Program-made: the position numbers and the translations under genes
In this document: positions 25,501 through 34,185 of the stretch, in pieces
How positions within the stretch are numbered: the first letter of the stretch is position 1
Layout of the letters: each line of letters begins with the position of its first letter
The notes under the pieces: model-generated
The model's input: the letters and a program-made list of their open reading frames with translations, nothing else
Told to the model about the DNA's origin: nothing
Databases searched by the model: none
DNA from: Streptomyces sp. sk2.1
Lineage (GTDB): Bacteria; Actinomycetota; Actinomycetes; Streptomycetales; Streptomycetaceae
DNA: 42,633 bases
Direction of reading: 5' to 3'
Assembly: GCF_008120935.1 (NCBI RefSeq)
Contig: NZ_RDBO01000083.1
Span: 159,648 to 202,280 of the forward strand

Positions 25501-27105
25501 ATGACCGATCTGAAGAAGGCGGCCGACGGGAAGGCGCCCGGCGCCGACCGTCCGGCGGGGGAACCCGGGGCGCCGCAGCGCAGCGTCCGGGTGGTGATGC
25601 TCGCCCTGATGATCACGATGCTGCTCGCCATGCTGGACAACCTGATCGTCGGCACGGCCATGCCGACCATCGTCGGCGACCTCGGCGGTCTGGAGCACCT
25701 GTCCTGGGTCGTCACCGCGTACACCCTGGCCACCGCCGCCTCCACCCCGATCTGGGGCAAGCTCGGCGACCTGTACGGACGCAAGGGCATCTTCCTCACG
25801 TCCATCGTGATCTTCCTGATCGGCTCGGTGCTGAGCGGGATGGCCCAGGACATGGGTCAGCTGATCGGCTTCCGGGCGGTTCAGGGACTCGGCGCGGGCG
25901 GCCTGATGGTCGGCGTCATGGCGATCATCGGTGACCTCGTGCCGCCCCGTGAGCGCGGCAAGTACCAGGGCATGATGGCCGGCGTCATGGCCATCGCCAT
26001 GATCGGCGGACCGCTGGTCGGCGGCACCATCACCGACCACCTCGGCTGGCGCTGGAGCTTCTACATCAACCTGCCGCTGGGCGCGGTCGCCCTCGCCATG
26101 GTCACCGCCGTGCTGCACCTGCCGAAGCGGAAGCGCACCGAGGCGAAGGTCGACTACCTCGGCGCGGCACTGCTGACCATCGGCATCACCGCGATCGTGC
26201 TGGTCACCACCTGGGGCGGCTCGGAGTACGACTGGAACTCCGCCGTGATCATGGAGCTCATCGCGATCGGCGTCGCCTCGCTCGTCGGCTTCCTCTTCGT
26301 CGAGACGAAGGCGGCCGAACCGATCATGCCGCTGCACATCTTCCGCAACCGCAACTTCACCCTGATGTCCGTCCTCGGCTTCATATCGGGGTTCGTGATG
26401 TTCGGCGCGGTGCTCTTCCTGCCCCTCTACCAGCAGTCCGTCCAGGGCGCTTCGGCGACCAACTCGGGCTTGCTGCTCCTGCCGATGCTGCTGGCGATGA
26501 TGGTCGTCTCGCTGGTCGCGGGGCGGATCACCACCAGCACCGGCAAGTACAAGGTCTTCCCCATCGCGGGCTCCGCCCTGATGGTGGTCGGCCTGTTCCT
26601 GCTCTCGCGGATGGACGTCGAAACCACTCGGCTCACCTCGGGCGTCTACATGGCGGTGCTCGGCGCGGGCATGGGCTTCCTGATGCAGATCACGATGCTC
26701 GTCGCGCAGAACAGCGTGGAGATGCGGGACATGGGCGTCGCCTCCTCCGCGACCACCCTCTTCCGCACGCTCGGCAGCTCCTTCGGTGTCGCGATCATGG
26801 GCGCGCTGTTCACCGGCCGGGTGCAGGACGAGATGGTGGCCCGCGGCGGTGGCGCGGCCACCCGGCAGTCCGCGCAGCTGGACGCGGACAGCCTGGCGAA
26901 GCTGCCGGAGGCGGTGCGCGAGGCCTACCAGTTCGCGGTCTCGTCCGGTACGCACATCGCGTTCCTGGTGGCCGCCTCGGTCGGCGTGATCGCGCTGGTC
27001 GCCTCGGTCTTCGTCAAGGAGGTGCCGCTGCGCGGGGCGGGCCCGGAGGCCAAGTCGCCGACGGACGTCCCGCCCGCCGGAGTCAGGCAGACCGAGTCCG
27101 TCTGA
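25501..27105 (+). CDS. DHA2-family (14-TM) MFS multidrug exporter
   Basis: 534 residues from ATG 25501. EmrB/QacA-type features: MLDNLIVGTAMPTIVGDLGG (motif D1), GKLGDLYGRKGIFLTSI (motif A), FRAVQGLGAGGLMVG (motif B), MIGGPLVGGTITDHLGWRWSFYINLP (motif C), and about 14 hydrophobic spans. Proton-driven export of hydrophobic compounds or antibiotics is expected; the C-terminal 30 residues are cytoplasmic and Pro-rich. Regulated by the divergent TetR (inferred). Confidence 0.93.
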   Translation: MTDLKKAADGKAPGADRPAGEPGAPQRSVRVVMLALMITMLLAMLDNLIVGTAMPTIVGDLGGLEHLSWVVTAYTLATAASTPIWGKLGDLYGRKGIFLTSIVIFLIGSVLSGMAQDMGQLIGFRAVQGLGAGGLMVGVMAIIGDLVPPRERGKYQGMMAGVMAIAMIGGPLVGGTITDHLGWRWSFYINLPLGAVALAMVTAVLHLPKRKRTEAKVDYLGAALLTIGITAIVLVTTWGGSEYDWNSAVIMELIAIGVASLVGFLFVETKAAEPIMPLHIFRNRNFTLMSVLGFISGFVMFGAVLFLPLYQQSVQGASATNSGLLLLPMLLAMMVVSLVAGRITTSTGKYKVFPIAGSALMVVGLFLLSRMDVETTRLTSGVYMAVLGAGMGFLMQITMLVAQNSVEMRDMGVASSATTLFRTLGSSFGVAIMGALFTGRVQDEMVARGGGAATRQSAQLDADSLAKLPEAVREAYQFAVSSGTHIAFLVAASVGVIALVASVFVKEVPLRGAGPEAKSPTDVPPAGVRQTESV

Positions 27106-27142
27106 TCCCCGCCACGCGCGAGGACCGGTGACGGTCGTACGA

Positions 27143-27180
27143 GGAGGCTCCCGGGGCGTGCCCCGGGAGCCTCCTTCCGT
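27143..27180 (+). terminator. terminator after the MFS gene
   Basis: A perfect 14-bp stem (27143-27156 with 27161-27174) with loop CGTG, followed by a short pyrimidine tract. Confidence 0.88.
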
Positions 27181-27190
27181 CGTTCGGCCC

Positions 27191-27260
27191 CGACCGGCGA
27201 CCGGCGACCGGCGACCGGCGACCGGCGACCGGCGATCGGCGACCGGCGACCGGCAACCGG
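27191..27260. repeat. CGACCGG heptamer tandem array, 10 units
   Basis: Ten contiguous 7-bp units; eight are exactly CGACCGG, the seventh is CGATCGG and the tenth CAACCGG. It fills the gap between the MFS terminator and the convergent cseC stop (27269). Confidence 0.95.
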
Positions 27261-27268
27261 TATCCGGA

Positions 27269-28741
27269 TCAGTCGCCGGACCGCGGCCTGCGGCCGGCCG
27301 GCTCCTTGCCGCTCCTGTTCGTCCGGCCGCTCCTGCCCGCGCGGAGAGCCCTGCCCGCCCTGCCCGTCCGGCGGTTCTCCTCGCCGGGCCCGTCCGCCCC
27401 GTCGTCCTCGTCCGGCTTCCGCTGCTCGGCCAGCGGGAGCATCGGGAAGCTGCCGGTGTTCGTCGGCGCGTGTTCGGGCAGCCACAGCACGGCGATCGCC
27501 CCGCCCGTGCCCTGCGCCGCCCCTTCGGGCGCCGCGTTGCGGAAGGTCAGCCGGGCCCCGAGGACCCGCGCCTGTCCGGCGGCGATCGTCAGGCCGAGGC
27601 CGTGCCCGCGCCCGGCCCGGTCGCTGCTCCCGGTACGGAACCGGCTCGGCCCCTCGCGCAGCAGCGCCGCCGGGAAGCCGGTGCCGTGGTCGCGGATCCG
27701 CACCACCCGGCCCTCGACCGTGACCTCCACCGGGGTGGCGCCGTGCTTCGCGGCGTTGCCCAGCAGGTTGCCGAGGATGCGCTCCAGCCTGCGCGGGTCG
27801 GTGTTGACCCAGGACTCGTGGACGACCCGCACCCGCGCGTCCGGGTCCAGCAGCGCGATCCGCCGGCTGACGAACTCGCCCAGCGCGATCTCCTGGAGCT
27901 CGGCCCGCTCCGACGCGCTGTCCAGCCGGGCCACCTCCAGCACGTCCTCGACGAGCGTCCGCATCGCCTGCGCCCGGTCCCGCACCAGCTCCGTGGGGCG
28001 GCCCGGCGGCAGCAGCTCGGCCGCCGTCAGCAGGCCCGTCACCGGGGTGCGCAGCTCGTGCGCGATGTCCGCGGTGACCCGGCGTTCCGCCTCGATCCGC
28101 TCGTTCAGCGCGTCGGTCAGCGCGTCCACGGCACCGGCCAGCTCGTCGGTCTCGTCCTGGACGACCCCGCCGACGGCCTCCCTGACCCGTACGTCCGTGT
28201 TGCCCTGCGCGACCCGGCCCGCCGCGGCCGCCGCCTTGCGCAGCCGGCGCGACAGCTGCCCGCCGATCAGCACGCCCAGCGCGCAGCCGCCGAACACCAC
28301 CGAGACCGAACCGATGATCAGCGCCCGGTCGAGGTCGCCCATGATCGTGGCGCTGCGGTCCGCGAACGGGGTGTGCAGCGAGAGCACGTTCCCGTTGCCC
28401 ACCGGTACGGCCGCCCACACGTCGGGGGTGCCGTCCTTGAGCTCCTCGACATGGGTGGCCCGCCGGTTCCGGTTGGTCTCCGCGCGCAGGCTGCGCGGCA
28501 TCGTCGGGTCGTTGAGCTTGGCCCCGAACCGGGGGTCGGCCTTGCGGGGCTTCGTCGCCTCGTACAGCAGCTGCGCGTGCGTCAGCCGTTCCAGCTGCAC
28601 CTCGCGGGCGTTCTCCAGCATCGAGACCCGGGCGGCGTTGTGGACGACGAAGCTGAGGGCGATCGCGGTCAGCGCACCGACCGCCGCGATCGCGATGCTG
28701 ATCTTCCAGCGGACCCCGGTCCGCAGCTCCGGCAGCCTCAT
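27269..28741 (-). CDS. cseC: sensor histidine kinase CseC of the cell-envelope stress system
   Basis: 490 residues; its ATG overlaps the cseB stop (ATGA). TM1 about residues 12-32, an extracytoplasmic sensor of about 110 residues, TM2 about 140-165, HAMP, then the HisKA motif ADIAHELRTPVTG with phospho-His 228, and an HATPase with N box GNLLGNAAKHG, RDHGTGFP and GRGHGLGLTIA. The C-terminal 60 residues are Arg/Gly-rich and disordered. It responds to cell-wall damage and phosphorylates CseB, which activates sigE. Name rests on the complete sigE-cseA-cseB-cseC order plus similarity. Confidence 0.92.
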   Translation of the reverse strand: MRLPELRTGVRWKISIAIAAVGALTAIALSFVVHNAARVSMLENAREVQLERLTHAQLLYEATKPRKADPRFGAKLNDPTMPRSLRAETNRNRRATHVEELKDGTPDVWAAVPVGNGNVLSLHTPFADRSATIMGDLDRALIIGSVSVVFGGCALGVLIGGQLSRRLRKAAAAAGRVAQGNTDVRVREAVGGVVQDETDELAGAVDALTDALNERIEAERRVTADIAHELRTPVTGLLTAAELLPPGRPTELVRDRAQAMRTLVEDVLEVARLDSASERAELQEIALGEFVSRRIALLDPDARVRVVHESWVNTDPRRLERILGNLLGNAAKHGATPVEVTVEGRVVRIRDHGTGFPAALLREGPSRFRTGSSDRAGRGHGLGLTIAAGQARVLGARLTFRNAAPEGAAQGTGGAIAVLWLPEHAPTNTGSFPMLPLAEQRKPDEDDGADGPGEENRRTGRAGRALRAGRSGRTNRSGKEPAGRRPRSGD

Positions 28742-29442
28742 GGCCTCAGCTTGTAGCCGAAGCCGCGGACCGTCTCGATCCGGTCCTGGCCGATCTTGGT
28801 GCGCAGCCGCTGCACATGGACGTCCACGACCCGGGTGTCACCGCCCCACCCGTAGTCCCAGACCCGTTCCAGGAGCTTGTCGCGGGAGAGCACCGTGCCG
28901 GGTGCCGCGGAGAACTCCAGCAGCAGCCGCATCTCGGTCGGGGTCAGCGACACCCGCTCGCCGCCGCGGTGCACCGCCATGCCCTCGGTGTCGACCTCCA
29001 GGTCGCCGAAGACCAGCACCCCGCCCACGGCCTGCGACTCCGGTTCCCCGTTGCCCGGCTGTCCGCCCGAGGCGTGGCCGAAGCGGCGCAGCACGGCCCG
29101 GATGCGGGCGACCAGGACCGCCCCGTCGAAGGGCTTGGTGACGTAGTCGTCCGCGCCGGCCTCCAGGCCGAGGACCACGTCGATCGAGTCGGCCCGGGCC
29201 GACAGCATGATCACGGGGACGGTCGACTCGTCGCGGATGCGGCGGCAGAGGCTGACCCCGTCCAGCCCCGGCACCATCACGTCGAGCAGGGCGATGTCCG
29301 GGCGGTTCGCCCGGAACGCGTCGAGGCCCGACAGTCCGTCGGGCATCGCGGTGACCGCGAAGCCGTCGCGCTCCAGCGCCAGCTGGGTGGCCTCGCGGAT
29401 GACGTCGTCGTCCTCGACGAACAGGACGTGGGTCTCGGCCAT
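28738..29442 (-). CDS. cseB: OmpR-type response regulator CseB
   Basis: 234 residues from ATG 29442. Receiver: acidic pocket E10-D11-D12, phospho-Asp 54 (IALLDVMVPG), MLSARAD and the Lys of YVTKPFDG. A linker of about 20 Gly/Glu-rich residues joins the OmpR winged helix (LVFGDLEVDTEGMAVHRGGERVSLTPTEMRLL ... DVHVQRLRTKIG ... TVRGFGYKL). It activates the sigE promoter when phosphorylated by CseC in S. coelicolor. It starts 10 bp after the cseA stop. Confidence 0.95.
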   Translation of the reverse strand: MAETHVLFVEDDDVIREATQLALERDGFAVTAMPDGLSGLDAFRANRPDIALLDVMVPGLDGVSLCRRIRDESTVPVIMLSARADSIDVVLGLEAGADDYVTKPFDGAVLVARIRAVLRRFGHASGGQPGNGEPESQAVGGVLVFGDLEVDTEGMAVHRGGERVSLTPTEMRLLLEFSAAPGTVLSRDKLLERVWDYGWGGDTRVVDVHVQRLRTKIGQDRIETVRGFGYKLRP

Positions 29443-29452
29443 CGAACAGCTC

Positions 29453-30187
29453 TCAGTTCTCCGCCGGTTCGGCGGAGAGTTCTGTGTCCCCGTTGCCGAC
29501 GGCTCGGTTGAAGTCGTTGTGCACCCGGTCGTGTTCGGTGAAGCGGTTGGCCGTCCAGCGGTAGGTGATCACTTCCTCGCCGGAGGGGTAGGAGACCGAG
29601 TCCTTCTGCCCGTACACCTGCGTCGTCACCACGAGGTCGCCGCGGTCGATGGTGCCGTACACCGCGGGCTGCTCGATGGCGAAGACGTTCTCGTACGAGC
29701 CGCTGCCCCGCGAGCGGTACACGTACGTGCCGACGCCCACCGAGTCCCCGCAGGTCATCACGTTCACCACGACATCGGCCGAGGGGCCGCCGGTCAGGGT
29801 GCCGTACGAGGTGTCCACCGGGTACTCGGAGCCGGTGCAGGGCTTCAGGACCGTCCGGACCCGCTCGCTGACCTTGGGGTCGCCCTTGAGCAGCGTCACG
29901 GCGTCGACCCGCGGGGGCCGTTTCGCCGACGAGGCGTCGGCGCTGGGGGTGGCCTGCATGATCGGCTGGGTACCGGCCGGGCCCTCGTCCCGGGTGCCGG
30001 TCCCGCCGGTGGAGCAGCTGACGGTGAACAGCCCGAAGGCGGCGAGCCCGACCAGGGTCGTGGCGCTCGCCGCCCAGCCGGTCAGCGACCGGCTCCGTCT
30101 GCCGGTGGCCGTGCGGCCACCGCCGTCTCTCCCGCGGCCACGGTCGCCACCGTGGCCGCTGTCATCGCTGGCTGTCAGGCCGCGCAC
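29453..30187 (-). CDS. cseA: CseA, lipoprotein modulator of the SigE system
   Basis: 244 residues from a GTG at 30187 that overlaps the sigE end by 13 bp. A long Gly/Arg-rich N-region (residues 1-34) precedes a hydrophobic stretch and a lipobox-like FTVSC with Cys58 as likely lipid site. The mature part has Cys pairs (CTGSEYPVDTSYG, VMTCGDSVG) and a beta-rich body (TYVYRSRGSGSYENVFAIEQPAVYGTIDRGDLVV). In S. coelicolor CseA is an extracytoplasmic lipoprotein that damps SigE activity. The upstream start makes the signal peptide unusually long; an internal start cannot be excluded. Confidence 0.85.
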   Translation of the reverse strand: MRGLTASDDSGHGGDRGRGRDGGGRTATGRRSRSLTGWAASATTLVGLAAFGLFTVSCSTGGTGTRDEGPAGTQPIMQATPSADASSAKRPPRVDAVTLLKGDPKVSERVRTVLKPCTGSEYPVDTSYGTLTGGPSADVVVNVMTCGDSVGVGTYVYRSRGSGSYENVFAIEQPAVYGTIDRGDLVVTTQVYGQKDSVSYPSGEEVITYRWTANRFTEHDRVHNDFNRAVGNGDTELSAEPAEN

Positions 30188-30822
30188 CGCTCCCGCCCCC
30201 GTTCGTCCATACGCCTGCCCGCCTGCACCCGTACCCGCGCGGTCTCCCGCGCACGTGCCGGGGCGCCGGCGGCCGGAGCGCGGTCGGCCGTCGTGGCCCG
30301 CTCCTCGCGGAGCCGGTCCTCCCTGCTCGCCGCCTCGCGGCTCTCCAGCTCCTGGCGCAGCCGTGCCAGTGCGCGGTGCAGGGTGCTCTTCACCGTACCG
30401 GCCGACATGCCGAGCGCCGCGGCCGTCTCCTCCGTGCTCATCTGCTCCCAGTGTCGCAGCACGACGACACTGCGCTGCTTGGGAGCCAGCACGCCCAGCA
30501 CGTCCATCAGCAGGGCGCGGTCGGCGCGCTGCTCGGTGCCGTCCTCGACGCTGGCGTCGGGCAGCTGCTCGGTGGGGACCTCGTCCAGCTTGCGGGCCCG
30601 CCACCACTCGGTACGGGTGTTGATCATGACGCGGCGCAGGTAGGCGTCGGCGAGGGACTTGTCGGCGATGCCGTCCCAGCGGCCGTACGTACGGGCCAGC
30701 GCGGTCTGCAGCAGGTCCTGCGCGTCCACGGGGTCGGGCACCAGCCGACGCGCGCTGCGCAGCAGCGCGTCCTGTCGGGTGCGTACGTACTCCTCGAATT
30801 CGAGCACCTCGCCGTGCGCCAT
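30175..30822 (-). CDS. sigE: ECF sigma factor SigE, cell-envelope stress
   Basis: 215 residues from ATG 30822 (GGAGG 8 bp upstream). Begins MAHGEVLEFEEYVRTRQDAL and contains region 2 (DAQDLLQTALARTYGRWDGIAD ... YLRRVMINTRTEWWRARK) and region 4 (LAPKQRSVVVLRHWEQMSTEETAAALGMSAGTVKSTLHRALARLRQEL). This is nearly identical to S. coelicolor SigE as I recall it. It directs cell-wall repair genes. The C-terminus after region 4 is about 50 residues long and Arg/Ala-rich, some 35-40 longer than the roughly 176-residue S. coelicolor protein, before returning to the conserved RERCAA end. Confidence 0.95.
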   Translation of the reverse strand: MAHGEVLEFEEYVRTRQDALLRSARRLVPDPVDAQDLLQTALARTYGRWDGIADKSLADAYLRRVMINTRTEWWRARKLDEVPTEQLPDASVEDGTEQRADRALLMDVLGVLAPKQRSVVVLRHWEQMSTEETAAALGMSAGTVKSTLHRALARLRQELESREAASREDRLREERATTADRAPAAGAPARARETARVRVQAGRRMDERGRERCAA

Positions 30823-30987
30823 TCCAACCGCCTCCGTCCCCGTGTATCCCCGTAGAACCGCCGTCAGCCATCGTTCGGTCGGGCTGACGTCGAAGACGCT
30901 ACGGAGCTGTTGTCACGAGGCTGTGCGGAGCAGCCATACGCCTACGCACGGCTGTCCATCGGTTGTGTAACAGCGCTGGACCGGTGG

Positions 30988-31074
30988 GGGTACGGATCTC
31001 GGGTCGCGAGGAGTACGGATACGGGTCGTGGGGTACGGAACGCGGGTCGTGGGGGTACGGAACGCGGGTCGTGG
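30988..31074. repeat. 22-bp tandem repeats between mutY and sigE
   Basis: Two exact 22-bp copies (31031-31052 and 31053-31074; core GTACGGAACGCGGGTCGTGG) preceded by two degenerate copies from 30988. They lie downstream of the mutY stop and upstream of the sigE promoter region. Confidence 0.85.
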
Positions 31075-31110
31075 AGGGTGTGGATCGAGGAACGTACGGG
31101 GACCGGGGGA

Positions 31111-32013
31111 TCAGGTCAGCGGCAGCCGGTACAGCCCGCCGGCCAGCGGTTCGACCAGGCCGTCGGAGACCAGGCCGTCCAGCGCGCGGGCGCGCTGCAC
31201 CGGTTCGTCCCACACCGCGTCCAACGCCGACTGCGGCACCGGTGTCACGGCCTCGCGCAACACGGCGAGCAGCCGTCCGCGCACCTGCCGGTCGGTGCCG
31301 GCGTAGGTCTGGCCGCGCCGCGGGGGCCCCTGGTGGGCGGGCTTCCCGGCCAGCCGCCAGGCGCACTGCGCGGCGATCGGGCACCGGGTGCAGTCCTCGT
31401 TCTTGGCGGTGCAGACGAGGGCGCCGAGCTCCATCGTCGCGGCGGCCCAGCGGGCCGCCCGTTCGTCCTCGTCGGGCAGCAGCGCGCGGGCCAGCTTGCG
31501 CTCGGCGGCCGTGGTCGCGTTCGGCGGGTACTGGATGCCGGTCGCGGCCCGTGCGAACACCCGGCGGACGTTCGTGTCGAGCACGGCGTGCCGCTGCCCG
31601 TACGCGAACGAGGCCACGGCCGCGGCGGTGTACTCGCCGATGCCGGGCAGGGCGAGCAGCTGGCCGTGCTCGCTCGGTACGTCGCCGCCGTGCCGCTCCG
31701 TTATGGCCTGCGCGGCCCCGTGCAGCCGCAGCGCCCGGCGCGGGTAGCCGAGCCGGCCCCAGGCGCGGACCGCCTCGCCGGGCGGTTCGGCGGCCAGGTC
31801 GGCGGGGCGGGGCCAGCGGGCCAGCCACTGCTCGTACACCGGGAGGACCCGGTTGACGGGGGTCTGCTGCAGCATGAACTCGCTCACCATCACACCCCAG
31901 GCGCCCGCTTCGGGGCGGCGCCAGGGCAGATCGCGGGCGTGCTGTTCGAACCACCCGATCACGGGGGAATGGAGGGAGGTGGGGGGCGTCTGTGTCGCAG
32001 TCATGGCAGTCAT
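31111..32013 (-). CDS. mutY: A/G-specific adenine glycosylase
   Basis: 300 residues from ATG 32013 (AGGA 11 bp upstream; ATG 32004 is an alternative). It removes adenine mispaired with 8-oxoguanine. Motifs: SEFMLQQTPVNRV with catalytic Glu45, helix-hairpin-helix LPGIGEYTAAAV, catalytic Asp146 in AVLDTNVRRV, and the 4Fe-4S loop C201-x6-C208-x2-C211-x5-C217. It lacks the full MutT-like C-terminal domain of E. coli MutY (350 residues), ending instead in a short winged-helix-like tail, as in other actinobacteria. Confidence 0.94.
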   Translation of the reverse strand: MTAMTATQTPPTSLHSPVIGWFEQHARDLPWRRPEAGAWGVMVSEFMLQQTPVNRVLPVYEQWLARWPRPADLAAEPPGEAVRAWGRLGYPRRALRLHGAAQAITERHGGDVPSEHGQLLALPGIGEYTAAAVASFAYGQRHAVLDTNVRRVFARAATGIQYPPNATTAAERKLARALLPDEDERAARWAAATMELGALVCTAKNEDCTRCPIAAQCAWRLAGKPAHQGPPRRGQTYAGTDRQVRGRLLAVLREAVTPVPQSALDAVWDEPVQRARALDGLVSDGLVEPLAGGLYRLPLT

Positions 32014-32291
32014 CGCACTGCCGATCCTGGCACGGAAGAACGGAAGACGGTTCCGCGTACGGTGGTGTCGCCCCGCCTGAGGGCCCTTGGGGTGATAATG
32101 CCACCCGTCTGCGCCCCGATGTCCGGCAACCGGCCCACACGGACCCGGCCCGACCGGCCCAAGCCGCTCCGGCCGCCTCCCGGCACCTTCCTCCCGGTCG
32201 CCGCCCGACGTCCTCCCCCGGTTGCCTTCCGGTTCCCCCCGGGCGCCTCCCTCCGGCCGTCCTTCTTCCCGGCCGCCCCGCTCCGGGTGCG

Positions 32292-32942
32292 TCAGCCCCG
32301 GCCGTGCCGCCGCCGGGGGCGTACGTCCGCGCCGCCCGTGCCGGGCCCCGACGCCCAGGCGGCGACCGGTGCGGCGCTGTCCCGTACGGTCCGGGCGAGC
32401 GCCCGCGCCGGACGGTTCAGTACGGCGATCGCGGCGGCCGACACCGCGGCGCCCAGCAGCAGGCCGACCGCCACGTCGTGCGGGTAGTGCACCCCGACGA
32501 AGACCCGGGAGAAGGCCATCAGCAGGGCCAGCGGCGCGGTGAGCCAGGCCAGCCGGGGCCGGGCGACGGCGATGGCGACGGCCGCGGCCCCGGCGATCGC
32601 GGAGTGGTTGCTGGGGAACGACCAGTCGCCCGTCGGCGGACACGTCACCAGCGAGGCCGCGGCCCCGGCGACCGTCCGGCAGGGGCGCTCCTCGTCCACC
32701 ACCGACTTGAGCACCTCGCTGCACACGTAGCCGAAGGCCGTCGCGACGGGGGCGAGCACCGCGAGTGCCAGGGCGCCGTCCCCCTGGCGCCGGGCCCGCC
32801 ACCACCCGGTGACGAACAGGACACCGAAGACCAGAAGCCCGAGCTCCGTCCATATCTCGGCGAGGTGCTGGACCCATGACGGCATGTCATGCGCGAAGTC
32901 GGTGATGTCCCGGTAGAGCGGGGCGGTAACTGAACTATCCAT
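32292..32942 (-). CDS. PAP2-family membrane phosphatase
   Basis: 216 residues from ATG 32942 (GTG two codons upstream possible). The three PAP2 motifs are KSVVDEERPCRTV (KX6RP), FPSNHSA (PSGH with Asn for Gly) and SRVFVGVHYPHDV (SRX5HX3D). About six TM segments. Likely undecaprenyl-pyrophosphate or phosphatidate phosphatase in the membrane (family knowledge). The Arg-rich C-terminal tail is cytoplasmic. The 278-bp gap to mutY (32014-32291) is C-rich low-complexity DNA with no gene I can support. Confidence 0.9.
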   Translation of the reverse strand: MDSSVTAPLYRDITDFAHDMPSWVQHLAEIWTELGLLVFGVLFVTGWWRARRQGDGALALAVLAPVATAFGYVCSEVLKSVVDEERPCRTVAGAAASLVTCPPTGDWSFPSNHSAIAGAAAVAIAVARPRLAWLTAPLALLMAFSRVFVGVHYPHDVAVGLLLGAAVSAAAIAVLNRPARALARTVRDSAAPVAAWASGPGTGGADVRPRRRHGRG

Positions 32943-33181
32943 GTACACAGAGGGTAGTGAGTGGAAACGGGAGGCCGACGGGGGCCGTCGAACGAGGTCC
33001 GGGGCGATGGAATTCAGGACTCCGGCTGACGGAGGCAGGGGCTCCGGCCGGCGGGGGCGGGGCTCCGGCCGACGGACACAAGGGTGAGAACCGGCCATCC
33101 CGGGATGATGATCCGTAAAACTTGGGGTTCAGGGCGGCGGGTGGGCGGGAGAGCGCACCGATCTCTCGTACAGTTTGAGCC

Positions 33182-34003
33182 GTGGGATCTCTGCGTAATC
33201 CGATCGGGCCGCTTCCCTCCAGCATCTACTGGCGGCGGAGGGCGGTGGCGGCGACGCTGGTCGCGCTGCTCGCCCTGCTGATCGCATGGGTCGTCACCTC
33301 CGGCAGCGGCAAGGAGGACAAGGACGACTCGCGGCCGGGCGGCTCGGGTCCCGCGCATGCGATCACACCCGGACCCGGCGGTTCCGGCCCGGCCATCAGC
33401 CAACAGCCGGGCGGGCGCGACGAGTCGGACGAGTCGGGCGGAAGCGACGGCGGTGCGTCCGCGGGCTCCGGCGACGGCACGACCGGTGGTTCCGGCGGCA
33501 ACGGCGGTACGGGGACCGGCGACGGCACGGATGTCGGGCCCGGCGGTACGGGCGGCGACGGCACGGCGGTCGGCCGGCGCGTTCCCGCGTCCTCCCCGCT
33601 CCCCGACTGCGTCCCTGCGGCACTCCAGCTGAGCCTGCGCACCGAACTCGACTACGGCCCCGGCGAGAAGCCGGAGTTCCGGCTGATCGCCAAGAACGCC
33701 TCGGCCACCGCCTGCAAGGCCGACCTCGGCCCGAAGAGCGCGGTGCTCACCGTCACCGAGGCCGGTGGCGACGACAGCCAGGTGTGGTCCTCCGAGGACT
33801 GCCCGCGCGACACGGGGAGCCTGCTGCTGGAGGTCCCTGCGGGCGAGACCGTCGTGCACGTCGTGGAGTGGGACCGCCGGAAGAGTTCCCCGAAGTGCGC
33901 GACGCCGCCCGCGGCGGCAGTGGGCCCGGGGACGTACCTGGTCGAGGCGAAGGCGCCGGGCGAGCCGGTGCAGCGTGCCTCGTTCGTCCTCGCGAAGGAC
34001 TGA
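33182..34003 (+). CDS. membrane-anchored extracytoplasmic hypothetical protein
   Basis: 273 residues from GTG 33182. A single TM helix (about 20-39: AVAATLVALLALLIAWVV) follows a short Arg-rich start, giving a type II anchor. Residues 42-135 are a Gly/Ser/Asp-rich wall-spanning linker. The C-terminal 130 residues form a beta domain of about 14 kDa (LRTELDYGPGEKPEFRLIAKNASATACKADLGPKSAVLTV ... VVHVVEWDRRKSSPKCA) with four Cys likely in disulphides, similar in outline to DUF4232/immunoglobulin-like folds. Function unknown. Convergent with disA across a heptamer repeat. Confidence 0.8.
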   Translation: MGSLRNPIGPLPSSIYWRRRAVAATLVALLALLIAWVVTSGSGKEDKDDSRPGGSGPAHAITPGPGGSGPAISQQPGGRDESDESGGSDGGASAGSGDGTTGGSGGNGGTGTGDGTDVGPGGTGGDGTAVGRRVPASSPLPDCVPAALQLSLRTELDYGPGEKPEFRLIAKNASATACKADLGPKSAVLTVTEAGGDDSQVWSSEDCPRDTGSLLLEVPAGETVVHVVEWDRRKSSPKCATPPAAAVGPGTYLVEAKAPGEPVQRASFVLAKD

Positions 34004-34064
34004 CCGCCGAGGCCGACGGGGCCGCCGGGCGGAGACACCGGGCGGTACTCCGGCGATGATCCGG

Positions 34065-34118
34065 CCGGGAGCCGGGAGCCGGGAGCCGGGAGCCGGGAGC
34101 CGGGAGCCGGGAGCCGGG
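34065..34118. repeat. CCGGGAG heptamer tandem array, 7.7 units
   Basis: Seven exact CCGGGAG units (34065-34113) plus a partial one, in the gap between the convergent hypothetical gene (ends 34003) and disA (ends 34186). Confidence 0.95.
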
Positions 34119-34185
34119 CCGGGGTGAACTCCCGGACCGCGCGGGGGACTACGGGTTCACGGCGCGTACGGGTACGCGCGCGCCG

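Noticed and set aside
27191..27260. CRISPR-like array
   Set aside because: Seven-base units without spacers are a microsatellite, not a CRISPR array; no cas genes nearby.
30823..30960. SigE-type autoregulatory promoter
   Set aside because: AAC and CGTC elements exist in the minus strand but not at the 16-17 bp spacing expected of ECF promoters.
32014..32291. Pro-rich plus-strand peptide between mutY and the PAP2 gene
   Set aside because: Low-complexity C-rich DNA, no ribosome site, no conserved motif in either strand.
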